This document shows positions 1 through 11,475 of a stretch of DNA of 64,000 nucleotides, one piece after another. Origin of the DNA: Bryopsis sp. KO-2023 (Eukaryota; Chlorophyta; Ulvophyceae; Bryopsidales; Bryopsidaceae). The position numbers and the translations under genes were made by a program. The stretch is taken from positions 9,005,001 to 9,069,000 of the forward strand of contig BSYQ01000001.1 in NCBI GenBank assembly GCA_030272585.1. Reading direction: 5' to 3'. The notes below the pieces were generated by a model, which did not search any database, was not told the origin of the DNA, and was given only the letters and a program-made list of their open reading frames with translations. Position 1 is the first letter of the stretch. Each line of letters begins with the position of its first letter.

Positions 1-3000
1 AATCATCTCTTTGTGTCATTGGCAGAAACGGTATCGATATATTCTTGGGCTGCGATCCACTTGTCCTCTTGCTCAAGCTGTTGGCCCTCATACATCAGCT
101 CATATCAAGCCGGCAGTTCACAAGTCCCTTGAACTGTCGATTTTTCTGACCATTTTCCTTTGTCAACTGGGGTATTCTTGGCCTTGCTGTAGCCACTCCT
201 TTCACCTCCAGTTTATTTGCCACCAGAGGTGTTGCCTTTAGTATAAGCAACCCTCTGCCACTGGTGCAAATACAAATTCGAATCAACTGATTCGCAAGCT
301 TGATATCCTCTTTGTTCTCCAGAAGTCTCACAACATTCTGTCATAAACAACAGCCGGATCGCAATCGTTTCTCCAATCCTCTTTCTCCACCTGATAGACT
401 TTTCTTTTCTATCCCATCCAGATGTGGGGACATGTGCCCTTCATTTTCTTGAAGAGACCTTCCTTTCTTAGGTCAGCCTCAGCCCTCCTTGGCTGGTGCA
501 CAAACTTGATCCTCCTTAATATCATCCACCAACTCATGGTCCTTGACTGGATTTCAATGCACAGCCCATGCATTTTCCAGAGCTGTCATTCAACACAAGC
601 TTTCAGAATTCCTTGACCATTCTCCACCACATCGGACTCCAATATTTCAGTTCCACTATCAACAATATCAAGCCAGAAAACTCCACAAGAGATTTCTGCC
701 TGAAACACCTTTCACATGACCCGAAACCTTCAAAAGAAAATCATTTTCCTCCTGAAATTTCCATCAGTAATCAGATCATTCCTTTTTTTTTTTTTTTTTT
801 CTCATATGAAATAAATGCATGAAAGAGATTAATCCCCTGATCACTTCTTTTCTTCTCAGTTCATCAACCATTCAGAAATTTGTATTTGCTATCCAAATTT
901 TCCAGCAAGTGGTGAAAAGGTGTCTCTTTCTTCCCATTTCTGTGGGTATAATCAAATGCAAAAAGAGAAACAAATACTCTGCCTTGATTTCTACAAATCT
1001 GTCCATTTTCTGCATCGAATTTCGAAAAGACCAATGCATTCATTCAATCTGATGACAATACCACCAAACTCATCTCAAACTCTTGAAGAAGAGGTTCAGC
1101 ATCAGCAAGTCATGTCCTCTGACTCCTACTGCTGGATAAACATGAGTCACTTTGCATCCAATGGGTGCTCTCTTGCTGCAACTCTTGTATTGCAGCAATA
1201 TCCCAGGGAAGATCATTCTTTGCTTTGTAGCACACTCAGAAATATTACTCAACAGCTCCTGTGGCATTTGTTGCATGTCTCCTTGAGTAATAATGATCTC
1301 CTTCCACTTGATGTGCATCCTCTTGTGCAAGTGTAGATGGTATTGACTCAGCATTTCGATGTGATCTTCTCCACATCAGTAATTCTGATATTTGCCTTGG
1401 CATTCGTTGCAATATTTGCCATATCATACACTCCAATGTATGTTGCAGTCAATGTGATACACATTGGCTGTATTGTTTCATGTGTTCATGTAAACAACAC
1501 GTCATGGCTGCGGCATGTTCAACTCAGTTCGAACTGCGAAATCTGCTGGCAGTAGATGCTGCAGTCAATATGAATTCGTTGTGGTATCCCCAGATGCACC
1601 CGAGGTAACATCCATTCTTGATCGCACGCTTGATCCCAGTGGGTATCACACATAGTGCTTCAACAGCATCCTCGTTCAAGAGGTTCTCTCGTGTGTGTCG
1701 GTGCGCTACCTCAACCACAGTCTCATCATTGACTTCATTATCATTCGCACTTGTTCCGTTCACTGTGTTGTCGTCGATGCCAACTTCGATGTATGTCTGC
1801 AACATTAACAATCGAATTGATTGCAACATTCGTTGGGGCGCTCTTGTCTTTGACGCCCTCGTTTGTGCCAGTGGCGGCGATACCTCCCACTGCAGCACTA
1901 TATGACGACTGGGTTCCTTGCAGTCACGCTTCTCATTCTCTCTGAGAATTGTCTCGACAAAACTCTCGCGCTGCTGTCGCTTGGCTTATCAGCCCTGCAT
2001 CACTTGTAGGTGATGCGGCGTGTTTTGCTTGGCGGGTGGTCACACTTTCCCTCAGAGGTCACAATCCAAACTTGCGTAGTCTTTTGCAGTTTGCTTTTGC
2101 GCTTGTGTAACTCCAAACTGGCGCACTTTGATGCAGTTCGCTTTTGCACATGGCTCACTTTCTTTGACGCCATCACTGGTGCGCGTCAGATTCATTTCTC
2201 CACGCACAAGCTGCTCAAGTCTTTGCCAAAAGCGCTCACATAGCGTCAACACAGTCGACTGCACATTCCACCTTCAAGAGGTGTGGCTCAGTTCAGTGAT
2301 CTTCGAAACATAGCACAATAGAAGACTTGTCGATGCCTCTGAGTAGTTGTCTAGTTCGACCAACTATTTTCGACAATCCTTTTGCTCCATCGCCATGCAA
2401 TCAGCGCCTCAGGCTATCAGTAGCAACTGTGGCGTCGCGCTGTAACCGTTCGATCATCATTCGATCGAATTGCCTTTGTCGATTCGTCCTGCACATTGCG
2501 CAGCTACTGCAACATGCTGCTTTCATGTGCTGGAACCTTTCCCAATCATGCGGATGCTTCGCGTGCGTTCTCAGGGCGTTGCACTCTTGTCAGTGCCCAA
2601 ACGCCTTCTGTAACTTCGTCTTTTCGCGTCCGAGGCGAGGCTTGCGCCTGCCACTTTCTTCCGTCGTTGCGCTTCCATCGCAACATCTGCATTTGCTGTA
2701 ATCGCAATGTGCTGCATCATGCATCCTGCATGTAGCTTTCAATGCATCCCCTTCTTTGGGATTGCGTCTGTGTCTCCACAATCGCTTTGTGTTCTTGCAG
2801 CTTCGTCTGCATTCTCCACACCAACGATATCGAACTCACCTCCCAAGGAGGTTTGCCCTGTTTGTACAGTCTCCTCGACTTGTACAATAGAACGACCAGC
2901 CAGTTAGGTGGCTTAAGAGGGTTCGACTCCCTCTCTGGATCTCAAGCAAAGCCTCATGGACCTGGCGCTCGATAGCGACCAGCCAATAGGTGCTTCCAGA

Positions 3001-3302
3001 GGGTCTAACGACCTCTTTAGTCTTTAGGCGAGGCCTGAACAGCCGCTTCTCTTGTTTGCCTTTTCGAGATCCTCAAAGAGGAAAACGTTAGATCTTAGGT
3101 TACCCTAGCAGGGTGTCAGATCTTTCACTGGTCAGCCTTGCGCTGATCCCAGCGCCTGGGTGGACGCTCTCCAGCGACCCACGCGACTTGGGCGAGCTTG
3201 TCTCTTGCAGTCGATTGCTGTCAGAAAGGGGGAGTCGGCACTGACGACTCGTCATGGTACGACCTCAGCCCAAAAACTTCGCAGGCTCCAGTTGTTGCTG
3301 CT
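1..3302. other. No recognisable gene
   Basis: Only short reading frames occur here and none shows a domain I recognise. The first 1.1 kb is fairly AT-rich with a T tract near 783-800; from about 1.9 kb the base composition becomes more mixed. A GAGGG/CCCTC stem around TTCGACT near 2918-2934 looks like a tRNA T-arm but no acceptor or anticodon arm fits around it. It could be intergenic DNA, intron, or a decayed repeat. Confidence 0.5.
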
Positions 3303-3417
3303 GACTCTCTTGCTGGGTCACACTGCGCAGTTGTTCCTCACGATCTGCGACTCTCTTGCTGGGTCACACTGCGCAGTCGTTTCTCACGACCTGCGACTCT
3401 CTTGGAAGGTCACACTG
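3303..3417. repeat. 46-bp tandem repeat, about 2.5 copies
   Basis: The unit starts GACTCTCTTGCTGGGTCACA and recurs at 3303, 3349 and 3395, the last copy being partial and diverged. No gene is associated with it. Confidence 0.8.
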
Positions 3418-3528
3418 TTGGGCTTCCACGAACTTGCTCTGCCATGCTCATTCGTCACTTCCACGTAGTGCAGGCTTGGTCAAGTCTGTTCGTCGTTCAA
3501 GAAACTCGAACCCCGGTAGTCAGAGACA

Positions 3529-3632
3529 GGTTCGGCGACGATACTTCTGTTTCTGGTTCGACGACGACACTTCTGGTCCTGGTTCGACGATGAGAATGCT
3601 GGCCCTGGTTTGACGACGACACTTCTGGCCCT
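3529..3632. repeat. 26-bp tandem repeat, 4 copies
   Basis: Units begin at 3529, 3555, 3581 and 3607 and resemble GGTTCGACGACGACACTTCT plus TTCTGGYCCT-like ends, with a few substitutions between copies. It lies 112 bp right of the 46-bp array, so this stretch is minisatellite-prone. Confidence 0.8.
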
Positions 3633-4262
3633 GGGCCGTCTTCTTTGTCGTCCTCGCTGGCGATCACCTTTTCAAGGCTTCTTCAAAGCACGCTTTCGCT
3701 GGCACCACCATCACCACTGCAGATCGCTTTCCCCACCCTAGTCCAAAGGGTCGACAGTGGTGGGTAACCTCTTTTCTTTGCAACGCTGCTCTTCTCCAGC
3801 GTCTCGGTAGTCCATACTTCCGTAGCTTCCATAGCTGCTCGCGTTCTCTTCTCATACAGGGTCGCACAATAAGTAACACTTATTTGCGCCTTCGCTCCGA
3901 AACCAATGAAACGAGCTACTTTTTTCAAGGTCCCCTCGCCCTCCTAGAGGAGGACGAGTGCCTTCCTCAAGCGTCTCGTTAGATAGAACTTCCTTACAAG
4001 AATAAAGTTATAAAGAAGATACAACGACCTTTTCCTTCCACACTCTTATACCCTAGCGCCACAGCGCATCAAACCCTTGTTCCTGTCGACGTGTCACTAT
4101 TCACTAGGAATTCACACATCTCCTTGCCACCTCAACTGTGAACGTGCCCCTATTCCACGAGAACTCACACGTCCAATTGACAACTCGACTTTGATGGCTG
4201 CCACATCATCATCCATCAAACTCCATCGAGCTTGGTTGTAGTCGTGACTCCAAGGGTGTCGC
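3633..4262. other. No recognisable gene
   Basis: I see no domain, RNA gene or element end here. The minus-strand frames across 3664-3928 are short and lack recognisable motifs. Confidence 0.45.
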
Positions 4263-4500
4263 ACTACTGCACCTCTGCACCTCTGCACCTCTGCACCTCT
4301 GCACCTTTGCACCTCTGCACCTCTGCACCTCTACACCGCTGCACCGCTGCACCTCTGCACTGCTGCACGCTGCATCCACCGCTGCACGCTGCACCGCTGC
4401 ACCTCTGCACTGCTGCACGCTGCATCCACCGCTGCACGCTGCACCGCTGCACTGCTGCACGCTGCACTCCTACACGCCGCACTCTCGCACGCTGCTCCTA
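4263..4500. repeat. CTGCAC-rich compound minisatellite
   Basis: The left part is a 9-bp array of CACCTCTGC. The right part is a roughly 50-bp higher-order unit built from GCTGCACCT, GCTGCACT and GCTGCATCCAC variants, repeated at about 4341 and 4391. All six frames stay open because the array has no stop-forming combinations, so the Cys/Ala/Gln-rich translations are repeat artefacts. It ends about 100 bp left of the inverted LTR piece of element A. Confidence 0.9.
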
Positions 4501-4597
4501 CACGTTGCACTCTTGCAACCTTCCCTCTTTCAGCTGCAGGAAGCATGGCAACTACTCTTGTAGTTCCAGCTCGAGTGCTGCGATAACCAACCGTTAC

Positions 4598-4838
4598 ACT
4601 AAGGACCCAGACTGAAGCTCCTTCCAGTCTGACTCCCGACTCTCTACCCAAACTCTCAGCCATCTGAGACCTGACACTGAATATACTGAACCTGGTTCGA
4701 ACTCTTTTCACTACGTTTCAGCCTCTCATTGAGCATCACGTAACTACCCCATTCCAGTCAGTCCGCGACTACCTGGAACTCTCAGACTGTAACCTCTGTT
4801 TTCCGCCTAGATCTTCGCCTACTAAGTCAGCCGTTTCA
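4598..4838 (-). repeat. Inverted LTR fragment of H family
   Basis: Read on the minus strand from 4838, this is the first 241 bp of the 570-bp H-family LTR, starting at its exact 5' terminus (TGAAACGGCTGACTTAG) and losing similarity after CCTTAGT at 4598. Its terminus abuts the integrase coding sequence of element A, which runs the other way. The left break is inside U3. The arrangement suggests a rearranged or self-integrated copy. Confidence 0.88.
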
Positions 4839-4839
4839 C

Positions 4840-5664
4840 CAGTTTTGGCGAAAACTGTGGGAATTAGCGGGAACTCGTTTAGCCATGTCATCGGGATATC
4901 ACCCTGAAACTGATGGAATGACTGAAAGGGCAAATCGAGTAGTCGGAGACATGTTGCGAATTTATATTTCGACCATAGGGGGTGATTGGGACACTAAATT
5001 AGTGGCGGCTGAGTTTGCTTATAACTCATCCGTTCACTCATCAACAGGTTTTACACCTTTTTATTTGGTTTATGGGCAACATCCCAGATCCCCTCAGGAT
5101 TTGTTAGACTCAGGTCCAGTTTCAGATGAATGGTGGACAGTTTGGGCTAAAAGTTTACAGCTGGCTCGGAAAGCGATTTTGAAAAGCCAACAGCGACAGA
5201 GGGCTGTCGCAAACCGAGGGCGGAGGGATGCAAGTTTTGCATTAAATCAGTATGTCTTTTTATCGACAGCTGATTTACCTTTACCGCCAATGATGGGCCG
5301 GAAGTTGGTATCTAAGTTTTGTGGACCTTTTAGAATTATTGATATTGTGACATCAGTAACTTACAGGTTGGAACTTCCTAATCACTGGAAAATACATGAT
5401 GTTTTTCATGTTTCCAAGCTAAAAGCATTTGAAGATGGATCAGAAGAGTTTCCAGCCAGGGCTATTTCTCCACCTCCAGATCCAGTGGTGTTGGAAGGAG
5501 TCGAGGAATATATCGTCGAAAAGATCAAGACACATCGAACCAAACGGCGGAAAAAGAAGAATGTGACAGAGTACTTGGTTTCCTGGGAAGGATACGGATC
5601 GGAAGAGGACCAGTGGCTCCCGTCACATCACTTGGGTAATGCGCAGCAAGTGCTGCAGGAGTAA
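4840..5664 (+). pseudogene. Integrase C-terminal part with chromodomain, element A
   Basis: This is the 3' remnant of a Ty3/gypsy pol. It opens in the integrase core just before the last catalytic residue (HPETDGMTERANR, E of the DDE triad). It continues through the FAYNSSVHSSTGFTPFYLVYG block and the GPFRI/VFHVSKLK C-terminal segment, and ends in a chromodomain (EEYIVEKI, then YLVSWEGYG and QWLP). Integrase inserts element cDNA into chromosomes; chromodomains guide it to marked chromatin. The HHCC finger, both catalytic Asp residues and all upstream pol are missing, cut exactly at the inverted LTR end at 4838. The first ATG is at 4885, but homology begins at 4840, so that ATG is not a true start. 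ORF3 follows after 115 bp. Confidence 0.9.
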
Positions 5665-5779
5665 TTACGTCAAAAATCTTCCATGGACTAGCTCCTGTTT
5701 TCCTGAGTTCGGGTTGAGTGTGTGCGAGTGCGAGTGTGTGCGAGAGACAGTTTGGAGTTCGAAAAAGAAAGCAGACAAC

Positions 5780-6799
5780 ATGGTTGAGTTTGGTGGAGGA
5801 GTCAAAGCACTGTTGGAGGAGATTAAAAAGAATGCTGGAGCGATCGAGGGAGTGTCGGAAAGGATCAACAAAATGCTGGAGGAGTACCTGAAGGAAGGAA
5901 CCAGACTGGAAAGAATCCAAGAAAGAGATGAGCAGGAGGCCCTGGAAAAAATGGCAAAGCTGGAGGAGGAAAAAGAACAACTCAAGCAAAAGATCGGCGA
6001 GCTGGAAGAAGAAGGGGGATTTCAGGCGGAAAGAGATAGCTGGGAGGCTGAACGCACTCGGTTGCTCGACGACCGGGCGAAATATTTGGCGGAAAATGAG
6101 GACCTCAGCGTAAAATTGGCGATGGCGGAAACTTCAGCGGACGCGGCGAAAAGAGAGGCGGAAAAGCTGCTGATGGAGGGGGCAGATGAGGAAATGCGCC
6201 ACAAGCTCGACGGGGTCGAAGACAAGCTGCGGGAAGAGCAAATGCGGAACCAACAGCTCAAGGGCCAGGTAGACTTGTTGAAGAGTATGGTGGAGTCCAT
6301 GTCGGGAAAACCAAGCGGAGAAGTGAAGCACGAAGAGGGGGAAAAACACACTTGCGTGTTTTGTCGCACCCCAAGCAGCAACTGTCAGCCGACCGGAGAA
6401 GACTGCCAACGGCACTGGGTGTGCTCGAATATCGGGTGTCGGGATCGGGTGTGGCTGAGTATCAGTCTGGAAGTCGATGAGGAAAAACGAGACTGGCGGA
6501 GAATGTGGGTACCAGCTGAAACAGGGCCACCAATGGTGCTACACTCGGAAACCTGCAAACTCTGCGCCTTGGGTTTCAAGTTGGGGTCGGATTATACTCG
6601 GGGAGTGTATTTAAAGGCCAAGCGGACCGTGGGCCCCCTGAGAAAATTCGAGGCAGCCGAAGACGATGCAGAACCAACGGACTACGATGGGGATTGGGTC
6701 GTCAATGAGCCAGGCGGAGACAGTGGACCAGAAGGAAAGAAAAGGAAACCTCCTGGAAGTTCAGGGGGATCCAGAAATGTGAAACTCAGAAAAGCCTGA
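5780..6799 (+). CDS. ORF3, coiled coil plus RING-like zinc module (A/H family)
   Basis: A 339-residue ORF in the env position between pol and the PPT. I chose the ATG at 5780 because it follows the pol stop (5664); an upstream ATG at 5639 lies inside the chromodomain. Residues 1 to about 180 are a charged, heptad-rich coiled coil. Then comes a Cys/His array: C192-x2-C195-x13-C209-x2-H212-x2-C215-x4-C220-x38-C259-x2-C262. The C-terminus is acidic, then basic (KKRKP; KLRKA), possibly a nuclear signal. No signal peptide or membrane segment is visible, so it is not an ordinary envelope protein. The metal-ligand spacing resembles a RING-type cross-brace but the fold is inferred. Function is unknown; similar ORFs sit in elements B, C and G. 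Confidence 0.8.
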   Translation: MVEFGGGVKALLEEIKKNAGAIEGVSERINKMLEEYLKEGTRLERIQERDEQEALEKMAKLEEEKEQLKQKIGELEEEGGFQAERDSWEAERTRLLDDRAKYLAENEDLSVKLAMAETSADAAKREAEKLLMEGADEEMRHKLDGVEDKLREEQMRNQQLKGQVDLLKSMVESMSGKPSGEVKHEEGEKHTCVFCRTPSSNCQPTGEDCQRHWVCSNIGCRDRVWLSISLEVDEEKRDWRRMWVPAETGPPMVLHSETCKLCALGFKLGSDYTRGVYLKAKRTVGPLRKFEAAEDDAEPTDYDGDWVVNEPGGDSGPEGKKRKPPGSSGGSRNVKLRKA

Positions 6800-7302
6800 G
6801 TTGAATATTAAAAAAAATAAAAAATATATATAGGATCAAGAGTGAAATATGATTTTCTGTTGGTAATTGGGTGTTTGAATTTTATTTTGTTTTTGGAAGA
6901 AAAAGGAAAAGAACAGTGAATGGATCAAGTGAGGGTAGAGGGAATTTCTGGAAAACAATTAACATACTGAGTGTGTAAAAACACTTGTGAGAATTACAGT
7001 TTGACTAGAGCTGAGACTGTGTGATTTCCAGTGTGGGCTGTGAAGTCTATTGAACAGGGTTGGGTTTATGTGTGAACGGGCTGGGATGGGATGTCACAGC
7101 GGCAGAAGTAACCATAAGCAGAAACCAACATTCAGCTCAAGTCGCAATCGGGAAGTTGTTACGGAAAACGTCGGAGAATATTGCTTACAGCTATATCAGA
7201 GGTATTCTCAGAATAAGCGAGTTAAGTCACTCGGCAGTTCTGGTGAAGTCGTGCAATACGAACTTAGTGTACAGAACATCGCTGGGTCAGCGATCTCTCT
7301 CT
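6800..7302 (+). other. 3' untranslated part of element A
   Basis: Non-coding DNA between ORF3 and the polypurine tract. It starts with an AT-rich stretch (6806-6835) and holds no frame with recognisable content. Confidence 0.6.
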
Positions 7303-7315
7303 AAGGGGGGAGGAG
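7303..7315 (+). other. Polypurine tract, element A
   Basis: AAGGGGGGAGGAG directly abuts the TG of the following LTR, the expected site for plus-strand DNA priming. This marks 7316-7885 as a 3' LTR rather than a solo LTR. Confidence 0.85.
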
Positions 7316-7885
7316 TGAAACGGCTGACTTAGTAGGCGAAGATCTAGGCGGAAAACAGAGGTTACAGTCTGAGAGTTCCAGGTAGTCGCGGACTGACTGG
7401 AATGGGGTAGTTACGTGATGCTCAATGAGAGGCTGAAACGTAGTGAAAAGAGTTCGAACCAGGTTCAGTATATTCAGTGTCAGGTCTCAGATGGCTGAGA
7501 GTTTGGGTAGAGAGTCGGGAGTCAGACTGGAAGGAGCTTCAGTCTGGGTCCTTAGTCTAGAGGTTATCAAGGGTTATAAAGGGTTAGTCGGAGCTCTGGC
7601 TAGAAGGGCTGAGCTGAGAAATGATAGAGACGTTTTGGGGAGAGCTAGATGATAGCTAGTATTTGTAAGGTTAGGAGATGGGCTGGGAGTTTCTAGAAGC
7701 TCTGGGCTGAGAGTATAAAAGGCTGGGGATCGTTGTAAAGAACAAGCTTGTTGCAATAAGATTCAGTTGTATACTCTCGTGTCTCAGACCTTTCTTACAG
7801 AACTTCTGGTCGTCTCCCAACGTGTGTGAAGAACGGGTTAAGTGGCGGCTGGAAGTATTCAGCCTCAGGAAACAAATCCGTTTCA
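7316..7885 (+). repeat. 3' LTR of element A (H family, 570 bp)
   Basis: It begins TGAAACGG and ends CCGTTTCA, so its termini are inverted repeats. Length and sequence match the LTRs at 46633-47202 and 50203-50773 with only occasional substitutions (for example GTTGCAAT for GTTGAAAT). A TATA box (TATAAAA) lies at 7714-7720. The DNA after 7885 is not element sequence. Confidence 0.93.
7714..7720 (+). promoter_or_regulatory. TATA box in H-family LTR
   Basis: TATAAAA, kept at the same place in the LTRs at 47031 and 50601. It is the likely core promoter for the genomic RNA. Confidence 0.6.
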
Positions 7886-10255
7886 CCTCGAGTGGGGCCA
7901 CTCAAAGCGGCCAAGGCGACTTGAATGAAGACGGGACGAAGACACCAGTCAAAGAGTACCAGTGCTGGTTGAACTATACTGCAAGAGTTTCGCTTGTTTG
8001 AAAAGAGAACGTTTACGTCCAGAGGTCGCCGAGTTGTGTACAAAGTATCTGAGGACATATACAGGAATCTGTGTTATTGGGCGTGAAAATGCCAACACAG
8101 ACCGTCAAGGTTTTGGTTGGTGCTGAACCGCATTGCTGGTAGACTACGTTGTTTTGTAGTGACGAACGTTTGGTTGACGATGGAATTTTCTGTGAGGTCG
8201 CTATGACGAAGAGAAAAGAAAAGAAAAAGTGGTTGGCCGAAAAGAAAGAGTTTTGGCTGAGAAAATGTTGCTCTGCGGAAAAGAACAGAACAGAAGGACG
8301 ATACATCGTTACTCACAGCCTGTGAGGACGTTTTGGTTTTGTCTGGCATTGTCTGTTGCCCTTGTTATTGGAGTAAGGTTTTTCTGGTCGTTTCAACTCG
8401 GCCGTGAAAAAGAAGGCCGATGAGAAAAAAAAAAAAGTTTGTCCAAGGGGAACAAGCCAGTCTACCATAGGAAAAAAAGCCAGCCGAGTCTTATTCTGGA
8501 GGCGCATGGACTATTCAAGCCAAAACAAGGCTCATGTACCACGGACGTGGACAACCCAGGACGAGAACGACCCAGGAGACCTCGTCCAGGCTTCAAGGAC
8601 GTCGATGACCAGCGACACACAGACGTACACGTGACCAGAGGAACGAGGACGGGAATATTTGAACGTCGGACCAATTACCTCGGACCGTGCCTCATGACGA
8701 TTCTCGTTGTAAGCACGAGCAGCCAGGAACCTGTGCGTGCGTTAAGGGGTACAGGTCCACGGCCGGAAACATCAAAACGGCCAGGGCCACTGCAAAAAGA
8801 GGACCGTGTTATGTGCATGCTGACACCACCCCAAGCAAGCGGACGAAGTTGCTCCAGCCATGAACGAAGCGCCGAGGAGTTCTGTATATTTCTTTGCTGT
8901 GCTGCAAACGTCACAGTGGACCACTGTCGATACCACTGGAAATAATGGTCGAGCTATCAAAATGAGCGACGAGACAACGCTGTACAAAGAAGGGTACTTG
9001 TCTCTGAAGCGGACGGACCGCCTGAAGAACTACACTACCTGGCCGCACTGAAGCAGGCACCTCCAAGAAACGATGTCCATGCGACACCATCCTCCATTAA
9101 CGAGCTCATTGCGGCCAAAAGACAAAGGACCATCGACATATCATTACACCAATGAACCATGGCCGCAATAACAAAGCAAAGAACTCAGGGAAGATGAGGT
9201 CGGAACTTGGTGGCGTGGAAGGTAAAAAGAGTTCTCTCAGCAACAAATGGCGGTACACTATGCAACGATGCCTGAAGCTTGAAGAGCCTTGCGTGCAATC
9301 CATGGAACAAGAAATGCGCATGCAAAGAGGACGATGCACAGTGACTGAGAGGACAAAGCAAGGAGGAACGGAGACCGGGAGGACGACAAGGGAAAAACAA
9401 CAAAAAGGTTAGGAGGGTGACCTGGGGAAAGTTATCACGAGAGAGAGTGTTACAGCTCCGTGGGTTATGAGCTGTGTAACGAACTGAGGGTGGGGCGATA
9501 GACACACACGAGCACACTTGAAGGGAAAGATAACTTACAGAATAAACTAACGTTCGAACCTAGCACAGAGCCCTCCTTGTAACCTCTGTAGTACAATCGT
9601 ACTCTGAGGTGACCCCTGTACTATCCCGTACTACCAAGTCAGACATGCAGCTGTCTGTACCACACATGCGCTACAAACGCCGCCTCTTATCTAGTAAATC
9701 GTCCCGACTCTAAATAAGAAGATTGTCTGCTTGGAATGGTCAAATAAATTCAATAAACAATTCAATCATTTCCAAATCATAAAACTGTAATCAAACTAAA
9801 ATCCCCCAACCTTTTGATTCCCCTAGAAAACCCACCCCAGTTCCACTCAACGACCCCGAACACCCATCACTGTCTCTGACGGTCTTGCGCGGCTACCACT
9901 GCGTCCACAGCATACTCTAGCTCCTTGCGCGCTCCAACAGTCCGCCATATCGACGGTGGTGTTTCTGATCCAGTACCTCCAAACTCCTCTGCAGCAGTCC
10001 CCACAGTCGGCTGTTCACGCTAGCGGGATAACCGGTGTCTGCTCAGTCCTTCCCTTTAGCGCTAGGTAAACGTCCACCAAGACTGTCCCATACCAGCCCC
10101 AGTGGCGGTGCTGCCACCGGCCAACTGAAATCAGCGGATATGCTGAGAGTTTGTCGGCTCCTCGTTGAGTTCCACTTATTTCAGAACTGGTTTAAGCTCC
10201 CCTCGCCCACTGTCCGCCACTTGTTCTCGACGACGATAGATGTCCTTCCCAACAT
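7886..10255. other. No recognisable gene
   Basis: This 2.4-kb stretch lies between the 3' LTR of A and integrase fragment J. Reading frames reach about 170 codons (8439-8945) but show no domain. The part from about 9540 to 10255 lies downstream of the J integrase on the minus strand and may include its 3' end. A minus-strand G-rich run (GGTTGGGGGATT) near 9803-9815 could be a degenerate PPT, but I see no matching LTR. Confidence 0.5.
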
Positions 10256-11475
10256 CTACCCCAAGCGTGCGGCAGCGCGGTATTCAGCTACAGCAAGTGG
10301 TGCGTTCTGCAGTTCATCGTCCGGTAACCACAGTGCCTCCTCCATGCCATATCCTCGCCACTTAACCAAGTACTCCAGGATCGTTCGCCGACCCCTTCTC
10401 CTTTCCCGGTGGTCCACAACTCGCTCTACTTCATATTCTTCTTCTCCTTCCACCAAATCCGCCGGTGGAGCTTCCAATTCACGGCGGCCATACTGCTGAG
10501 TGGAATGGAACTCACGCAGTAATGATACGTGGAAGACGTTGTGGATTCGCCACCCTCGAGGAAGTTCAAGACGATATGCAACATCCCCGACTTTCGCCAG
10601 GATGCGGAACGGACCTACATAGCGTGCCTGTAATTTCTTGCTTGGCCCGCTGTGCATCAGCTCAATGTTCTTCGTCCGCAGTAGGACACGTTCTCCCACA
10701 GCAAAGTTTTGATCGCGTCGGCTCTGGTCCGCCAATCGCTTCATTCTTACTCTTGCTGCCCCCAGATAGTTTTGTGCGGTTCTTAAGTCTCTTTGAATCC
10801 GCTGGGTGAACTGTCTTACCCCTTCCGCTCGCGCCTGTAGTGCGCCAGACACAAGTGCAGCGGGATGCTCCGGATGTATCCCATAGTTGAGATAAAATGG
10901 TGTATAGCGGGTAGCAGAGTGAACGCCATTATTATAGACATACTCCACTTGCGCCAACCGAAGATCCCAGTCGTTTTGTCTCTCAGAAACGTACGCCCTC
11001 AGCGTTTCTTGTACAGTTCGGATATCCCGCTCCGTAATTCCATCTGTTTGCGGGTGAAAGGCGGTCGACATGCGGAGCTCTCCGCCCAGCATCGCCCAGA
11101 GTGCTCGCCAAAACTCACTCGTGAACCTTACGTCGCGATCACTGATTATGGAACGTGGAAGTCCGTGGTACTTCCAAACGCCCTCAAAGAACAGTCGCGC
11201 GTATCCTTCAGCGGTCACACGAGTGGTGGTGGGAACAAGATGAATCATTTTGGTTAGGCGGTCAAGGAATACCGCAATGGCATCGAATCCCCGCTCTGTC
11301 TGAGGTAAAGCAACCACCAGATCAGTCGCGATGGATTCCCACTTCCGCCCTGGCACTGGCAATGGTGTTAACAACCCAGCCGGCCGTCGTGATTCCACTT
11401 TAGTCCGTTGACAAGTGGGACACGTGCGGACGTAGTGGTTGACCTCCTTCTTCCAGAACTTCAAGTAGAAGTATC
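10256..11475 (-). pseudogene. Integrase with chromodomain, fragment J
   Basis: Minus-strand Ty3/gypsy integrase missing its start. The sequence enters at the end of the HHCC finger (both Cys present in VRTCPTC, both His lost). It then covers the DDE core: D in ATDLV, D in ISDRDVRF, E in TDGITERD. The GPFRILAK and NVFHVSLLREF segments follow, then a chromodomain (EEEYEVERV, YLVKWRGYG, ALWLP) and a stop at 10256. Homology breaks at about 11475, exactly where a short tandem array begins. No ORF3-like frame follows on the minus strand to the left. It may belong to the same family as E, whose integrase is absent from the window, but no overlapping sequence tests this. Confidence 0.88.

Noticed and set aside
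2890-2945. Possible tRNA: T-arm-like GAGGG TTCGACT CCCTC
   Set aside because: No D-arm, anticodon arm or matching acceptor stem can be placed upstream; a single arm is not enough.
4232-4711. Cys/Ala/Gln-rich open frames on both strands
   Set aside because: They arise from the CTGCAC minisatellite, which lacks stops in every frame.
5639-5779. ATG at 5639 as the ORF3 start in A
   Set aside because: It lies within the chromodomain coding end in another frame; the ATG at 5780 is the first after the pol stop and begins the coiled coil.
5780-6799. ORF3 as a retroviral-type envelope gene
   Set aside because: A, B and C ORF3 lack signal peptide, membrane anchor and a furin-like site; coiled coil plus Cys/His module points elsewhere. 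G has a hydrophobic start but no anchor that I can see.
7443-7652. 69-codon frame repeated at 46760 and 50330
   Set aside because: It lies in the H-family LTR and overlaps U3/promoter sequence; its repetition is that of the LTR.
8439-8945. 168-codon plus-strand frame
   Set aside because: No motif or homology recognised, and competing frames of similar size lie on both strands.
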